Below are positions 14,765 through 17,733 of a stretch of 17,733 nucleotides of DNA, in pieces (position 1 is the stretch's first letter; the number at the start of each line of letters is the position of its first letter). This stretch comes from Betaproteobacteria bacterium (lineage in GTDB: Bacteria > Pseudomonadota > Gammaproteobacteria > Burkholderiales > SG8-41). Below the pieces are notes generated by a model that made no database searches, was not told the DNA's origin, and saw nothing but the letters and a program-made list of their open reading frames with translations. The stretch is from assembly GCA_021414185.1 (NCBI GenBank), contig JAIOOZ010000010.1:1-17733 (forward strand), written 5' to 3'. Position numbers and translations under genes: made by a program.

Positions 14765-14856
14765 CAGGATTTAGGATTCGGGAATCAGGATTCGGTCCTC
14801 GGTCCTGAGTGTTGCAAGCAGGACCGGGTGTACTGAATCCCGAACCCTATTTCCTG
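14765..14856. repeat. Imperfect inverted repeat of GGATT-type units between glnB and smr
   Basis: The left part holds CAGGATTTAGGATTCGGGAA and the right part ends GAACCCTATTTCCTG; the outer arms pair with several mismatches, while the inner GGTCCTG / CAGGACC pair perfectly around an 11-base loop. It fills the space between two convergent genes and may limit read-through in both directions. The smr stop codon (14847-14849) lies inside the right arm. The unit style resembles the hairpin at 6385-6462. Confidence 0.65.
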
Positions 14857-15407
14857 GAATCTGACTTCAGCAGCACCGTCACCGCGCCACCCCCGCCATC
14901 AACCTGGCGCGCCTGGCAAAAAGCCAGCACTTCGTCGCGCTGAATCAACCAGTTTGCGACCTTGGTTTTCAGTACCGGCTCGCGGTTCTTCGAGCGCAAA
15001 CCCTTGCCGTGAATGATACGAACGCAACGCGCGCCATGGCGCAGGCAGTCGTTGAGAAATTGCACCAGGCTTGCGCGTGCCTCGGCCGTGGTGTGTCCGT
15101 GCAGGTCGAGTTCGTCCTGTATCACCCAGTGCCCGCGGCGCAGTTTCTTGAGCGTTTGCGGCGCAAGTCCATTGCGCAGATACACGAGTTGGTCGCCCGT
15201 CTCGGTGCCGATGTCCCAGCTTATGTGATCGCTCAGACTGTCGGCGAGTGCGGCGCGTTCATCGCGCAAATGCTGTTCCGGTATCGGTTTGCGGCGCAGC
15301 GCAGGGTGCTCTACCCGCCCGTGGGCGGGCAGAGGGGTGACGTTCGAAAACAGTTTCTCGAATACGTCGCCGTCATCGTCGCCGGATTTCGCAGGCCGCT
15401 TTGCCAT
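14847..15407 (-). CDS. smr: Smr-domain protein
   Basis: This 186-residue protein has a charged N-terminal region (about 1-90) and a C-terminal Smr (MutS2-related) domain (about 95-182) with DLHG at 101-104, a conserved HGKG at 133-136 and a GGGGAVTVLL strand near the end. Small Smr proteins in proteobacteria are linked to nucleic-acid cleavage, and some to rescue of collided ribosomes; the exact target here is not shown. It starts 36 bases after the trxB stop on the same strand, so the two are likely one transcript. The final residues SDSRK and the stop fall in a repeat arm, a possible changed C-terminus. The ribosome-binding site is weak. Confidence 0.9.
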   Translation of the reverse strand: MAKRPAKSGDDDGDVFEKLFSNVTPLPAHGRVEHPALRRKPIPEQHLRDERAALADSLSDHISWDIGTETGDQLVYLRNGLAPQTLKKLRRGHWVIQDELDLHGHTTAEARASLVQFLNDCLRHGARCVRIIHGKGLRSKNREPVLKTKVANWLIQRDEVLAFCQARQVDGGGGAVTVLLKSDSRK

Positions 15408-15443
15408 CGCGCTATGCCGCGTGCGTCACGGCCGCGAAGCGCA

Positions 15444-16403
15444 TCAGCCCGCGAGCGACTCGAGGTATTTTTGCGCGTCCAGCGCTGCCATACAGCCCGT
15501 GCCGGCACTGGTTACCGCTTGGCGATAAACGTGGTCCTGTACGTCGCCGGCCGCAAAAACGCCAGGCACGGTGGTCGCGGTGGCGCCGCCGTTCAGCCCG
15601 CTTTGCGTGATGATGTAACCGTTTTTCATGTCGAGCTGGCCGGTGAAAATATCGGTGTTCGGGCGGTGCCCGATGGCGATAAAAACACCCTGCAGTTTCT
15701 GTTCGGAAGTTGCGCCGGTCTTGGCGTGCTTGATGCGCATTCCCGTCACGCCTGATTTATCGCCGAGTACTTCGTCGAGCACGTTGTCCCAGAGCACGGT
15801 GGCTTTGCCGGCCGCGACTTTTTCGTTGAGCTTGTCGACCAGAATCGCCTCGGCGCGAAACTTGTCGCGTCGGTGCACGACGGTGACGTGGCGCGCAATA
15901 TTGGTCAAATACAGCGCTTCTTCGACCGCAGTATTACCGCCGCCAATCACCGCAACATCCTGTTCTTTATAGAAAAAACCGTCGCACGTCGCGCAACCGG
16001 AGACTCCACGTCCCATGAACGCTTCTTCCGATGGCAAGCCGAGATACATGGCTGAGGCACCCGTTGCAATGATCAGCGCGTCGCAGGTGTAGGTGGCGTT
16101 GTCGCCGATCAAAGCGAGTGGTTTTTCGCCGAGTTTGGCAGTGTGTATCTGATCAAAAATGATCTCGGTTTTGAAGCGCTCGGCGTGTTTCTGGAAGCGC
16201 TCCATGAGCTCTGGCCCCTGGACACCCATGGCGTCCGCCGGCCAGTTGTCGACATCGGTCGTGGTCATCAATTGCCCGCCCTGGGCCAGCCCGGTAATCA
16301 GCACCGGTTTGAGGTTTGCGCGCGCAGCATAAACGGCTGCCGAATACCCGGCGGGGCCTGATCCGAGGATCAAAAGTCGACAATGTCTGGTGGTTTTTGT
16401 CAT
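15444..16403 (-). CDS. trxB: Thioredoxin reductase
   Basis: This cytoplasmic flavoenzyme of 319 residues reduces thioredoxin with NADPH. It has the FAD-binding GSGPAGYSAAVYAARAN at 14-30, redox pair C137-A-T-C140 in GCATCDGFF, the NADPH-binding VIGGGNTAVEEA at 152-163 and the C-terminal FAD motif GVFAAGDVQDHVYRQ. Length and motifs are those of the low-molecular-weight bacterial enzyme. The ATG at 16403 has only a weak ribosome-binding site. smr follows downstream on the same strand, and the upstream neighbour is the divergent POTRA_2 gene, with an AT-rich region between them. Confidence 0.96.
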   Translation of the reverse strand: MTKTTRHCRLLILGSGPAGYSAAVYAARANLKPVLITGLAQGGQLMTTTDVDNWPADAMGVQGPELMERFQKHAERFKTEIIFDQIHTAKLGEKPLALIGDNATYTCDALIIATGASAMYLGLPSEEAFMGRGVSGCATCDGFFYKEQDVAVIGGGNTAVEEALYLTNIARHVTVVHRRDKFRAEAILVDKLNEKVAAGKATVLWDNVLDEVLGDKSGVTGMRIKHAKTGATSEQKLQGVFIAIGHRPNTDIFTGQLDMKNGYIITQSGLNGGATATTVPGVFAAGDVQDHVYRQAVTSAGTGCMAALDAQKYLESLAG

Positions 16404-16513
16404 TGAATAGCCTGAAATGGGGTGAATTTGCTAAAAAACAACATTTTCGCAGCCAAACCGGGGTGCTGTCGAGCCGTTATTTCCCTTCAATATTCTTTTT
16501 TAATTCATTGCTA

Positions 16514-16519
16514 TATAAT
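16514..16519 (+). promoter_or_regulatory. -10 box upstream of the POTRA_2 gene
   Basis: A perfect TATAAT lies 58 bases before the ATG at 16578, in an AT-rich stretch. No good -35 hexamer is found at 16-18 bases upstream. The surrounding ATATAAT sequence could also help drive trxB on the other strand. The whole gap 16404-16577 holds no other gene I can support. Confidence 0.4.
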
Positions 16520-16577
16520 GAAAAAGTAGAGTATTTCGCCCATTAGAAATAAGCAAAATAAGAACTCAGGGAAGCTG

Positions 16578-17733
16578 ATGGCGGGTTGGATTTTCAAATT
16601 GGCGGGAACTGCCGTTGTAGGGATATTCCTTACAACGGCAGCACTCGCTCAAGCGCCGTCATCCGCTGCCCGTTTTGATATCAACGGTTACGCCGTGGAA
16701 GGCACGCCACTGCTGCGTGCAGAAGATTTTTCCCGCCTCGTGTCGCCATTCATCGGCAAGCAAAAGACTGCTGCAGATGTGCAAAAAGCGCAGCAGGCTT
16801 TGCAGCAGGCTTATCTGGACCTCGGCCATTGTTCGGTGCAAGTGACCGTGCCGAGAATCGAACCTGATGCGGGCACTGTAGTTTTGCGACTCGTGCAGTC
16901 GCCGGTTCCAGTCAGCAAAGATTGTTTGCCTATGGTCGTGCTCGAGGACAAACGCGCGGCGCCGATTCCGGTTGCGCCGGGTGAAGTCGCGACGCGGCCA
17001 TTTACCGATGTCACGCAATCTGCGGCTGAAGCACCGCCGCCGGCAGCTGCGGCACCACCTGCGCAAATTGCTCGTGCGCCACTTAAGCCGCTGCAGGACC
17101 GGCCGGCAATTCCGATTCCGGCGCCACCCGCCGCTCAACCCGCAATAGCAGTCGCGCCGGTGCAGCGCGAAGCTCCCGCCGATGTTGCCGTCAAATCGCT
17201 TGCGCAGGCACCGCCTCAAACGGGGTTGATCGTTACTCCCACCGCGCCACCGCCAGCCGAAAAGCCAGTGGTGACTGCTCCGGTGCCGCCGGTTGCGGTC
17301 GCGAGCGCGCCGGTTATTCCGCCGCCTGCGCCTAAACCGGAAATTGCATTGGCGTCGCCGCCGCAACCGTCGCCCAAGGTAACGCTACCGGAGGTCGCGG
17401 TGGCAATGCCCGTACCCAAGCCGCAGCCCGTTGAGCCGGTCAAGGAGCAAATTGCAGCGAAGCCGCAGGTTGCGCCGACGCCGGCCGTCATAGCGGAAAA
17501 GCCGGTTGAAAAAATCGTACCGCAAGCGATCGCCGCAGCGCCTGTTGCGCCTGCGCAGAGCGCCGTTCCTGCCCCGCGCGTTGCTGAAGTCGCACCGCAG
17601 GTTGTGGTGGAGCCGGTTAAACCGGTATCTCCGCCGGCCGTTATTGCAGCGGCGCCTAAACCGGAACCTGCGCCCGCTCCCAAGCCGCAGCCCGTAGTCG
17701 AACCGGTGAAGGAACAGGTTGCGCCGCCGCCTG
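16578..17733 (+). CDS. POTRA_2-domain protein with long Pro/Ala/Val-rich region (partial)
   Basis: The frame is open from the ATG at 16578, with AGGGAAG just upstream, to the window end: 385 codons without a stop. The first 24 residues form a Sec signal peptide ending LTTAALA before QAPSS. Residues 32-107 match the POTRA_2 domain of two-partner secretion transporters (ShlB/FhaC): FDINGYAVEGTPLL, an IGKQKTAADVQKAQQALQQAY helix, LGHCSVQVTVP and GTVVLRLVQ. From about residue 120 the sequence is low-complexity, rich in Pro, Ala, Val and Lys, with repeated PKPQPV-EPVKEQ blocks. FhaC-type proteins normally continue with a second POTRA and a 16-strand barrel; here at least 265 residues of linker come first. 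It may be a TpsB transporter with a large insert, or a different envelope protein using one POTRA domain. Confidence 0.75.
   Translation, partial: MAGWIFKLAGTAVVGIFLTTAALAQAPSSAARFDINGYAVEGTPLLRAEDFSRLVSPFIGKQKTAADVQKAQQALQQAYLDLGHCSVQVTVPRIEPDAGTVVLRLVQSPVPVSKDCLPMVVLEDKRAAPIPVAPGEVATRPFTDVTQSAAEAPPPAAAAPPAQIARAPLKPLQDRPAIPIPAPPAAQPAIAVAPVQREAPADVAVKSLAQAPPQTGLIVTPTAPPPAEKPVVTAPVPPVAVASAPVIPPPAPKPEIALASPPQPSPKVTLPEVAVAMPVPKPQPVEPVKEQIAAKPQVAPTPAVIAEKPVEKIVPQAIAAAPVAPAQSAVPAPRVAEVAPQVVVEPVKPVSPPAVIAAAPKPEPAPAPKPQPVVEPVKEQVAPPP

Noticed and set aside
15009..15755. Plus-strand open frame of 248 codons across smr and trxB
   Set aside because: It runs antisense through two genes with clear motifs, and its product resembles nothing known.
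17216..17683. Minus-strand Gly/Ala/Thr-rich frame of 155 codons that looks like a repetitive surface protein
   Set aside because: It is the reverse complement of the Pro/Ala/Val-rich region of the POTRA gene, which has a signal peptide, start signals and a domain in the sense frame.

Overview
The window looks like chromosomal DNA of a GC-rich Gram-negative bacterium, most likely a betaproteobacterium. This rests on the neighbour pairs nadE-glnB and trxB-smr, the overall protein style (gcdH, DUF482/COG3146, YbfB-type MFS) and a POTRA_2 outer-membrane type protein; it is inferred without any database search. No rRNA, tRNA, CRISPR array, transposase, integrase or phage gene was found. Most genes are ordinary; the unusual content is mainly intergenic.

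Layout: (1) 1-131, start of a membrane protein on the minus strand leaving the window. (2) 390-2661, glycerophosphodiester phosphodiesterase and glycerol kinase, both yielding glycerol-3-phosphate. (3) 2677-2883, a small minus-strand membrane protein behind an AT-rich promoter region with a perfect 10-bp inverted repeat, then gcdH (glutaryl-CoA dehydrogenase) on the minus strand. (4) 4342-9966, a plus-strand cluster: HlyD/MacA-type adaptor, MacB/LolD-type ATPase, two FtsX-like permeases and an MFS transporter. The first four should form one ABC export machine; no TolC-type outer-membrane channel is in the window. (5) 9986-10537, a zinc-ribbon NUDIX hydrolase on the minus strand, divergent from a Pro/Ala-rich membrane-anchored protein of unknown function that ends in a strong rho-independent terminator. 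(6) 11502-12665 (minus) a DUF482/COG3146 protein, divergent from nadE and glnB. (7) smr and trxB on the minus strand. (8) from 16578, a POTRA_2-domain protein with a very long Pro/Ala/Val-rich tail that runs off the window end.

The clearest recurring oddity is a set of four intergenic places holding two facing arms of short, roughly 7- to 9-bp periodic repeats: 1036-1166, 5563-5695, 6385-6462 and 14765-14856. The third is a near-perfect 31-bp hairpin inside the ABC exporter operon. In three genes (the phosphodiesterase, the ABC ATPase and smr) the stop codon and last residues lie within such an arm, so the repeats have apparently rewritten protein C-termini. One arm also creates a misleading N-terminal extension in front of glpK. 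No complete, clearly new multi-gene system was recognised; the best candidates for novelty are these repeat hairpins, the POTRA protein with its repetitive tail, and the palindrome upstream of the small membrane protein.
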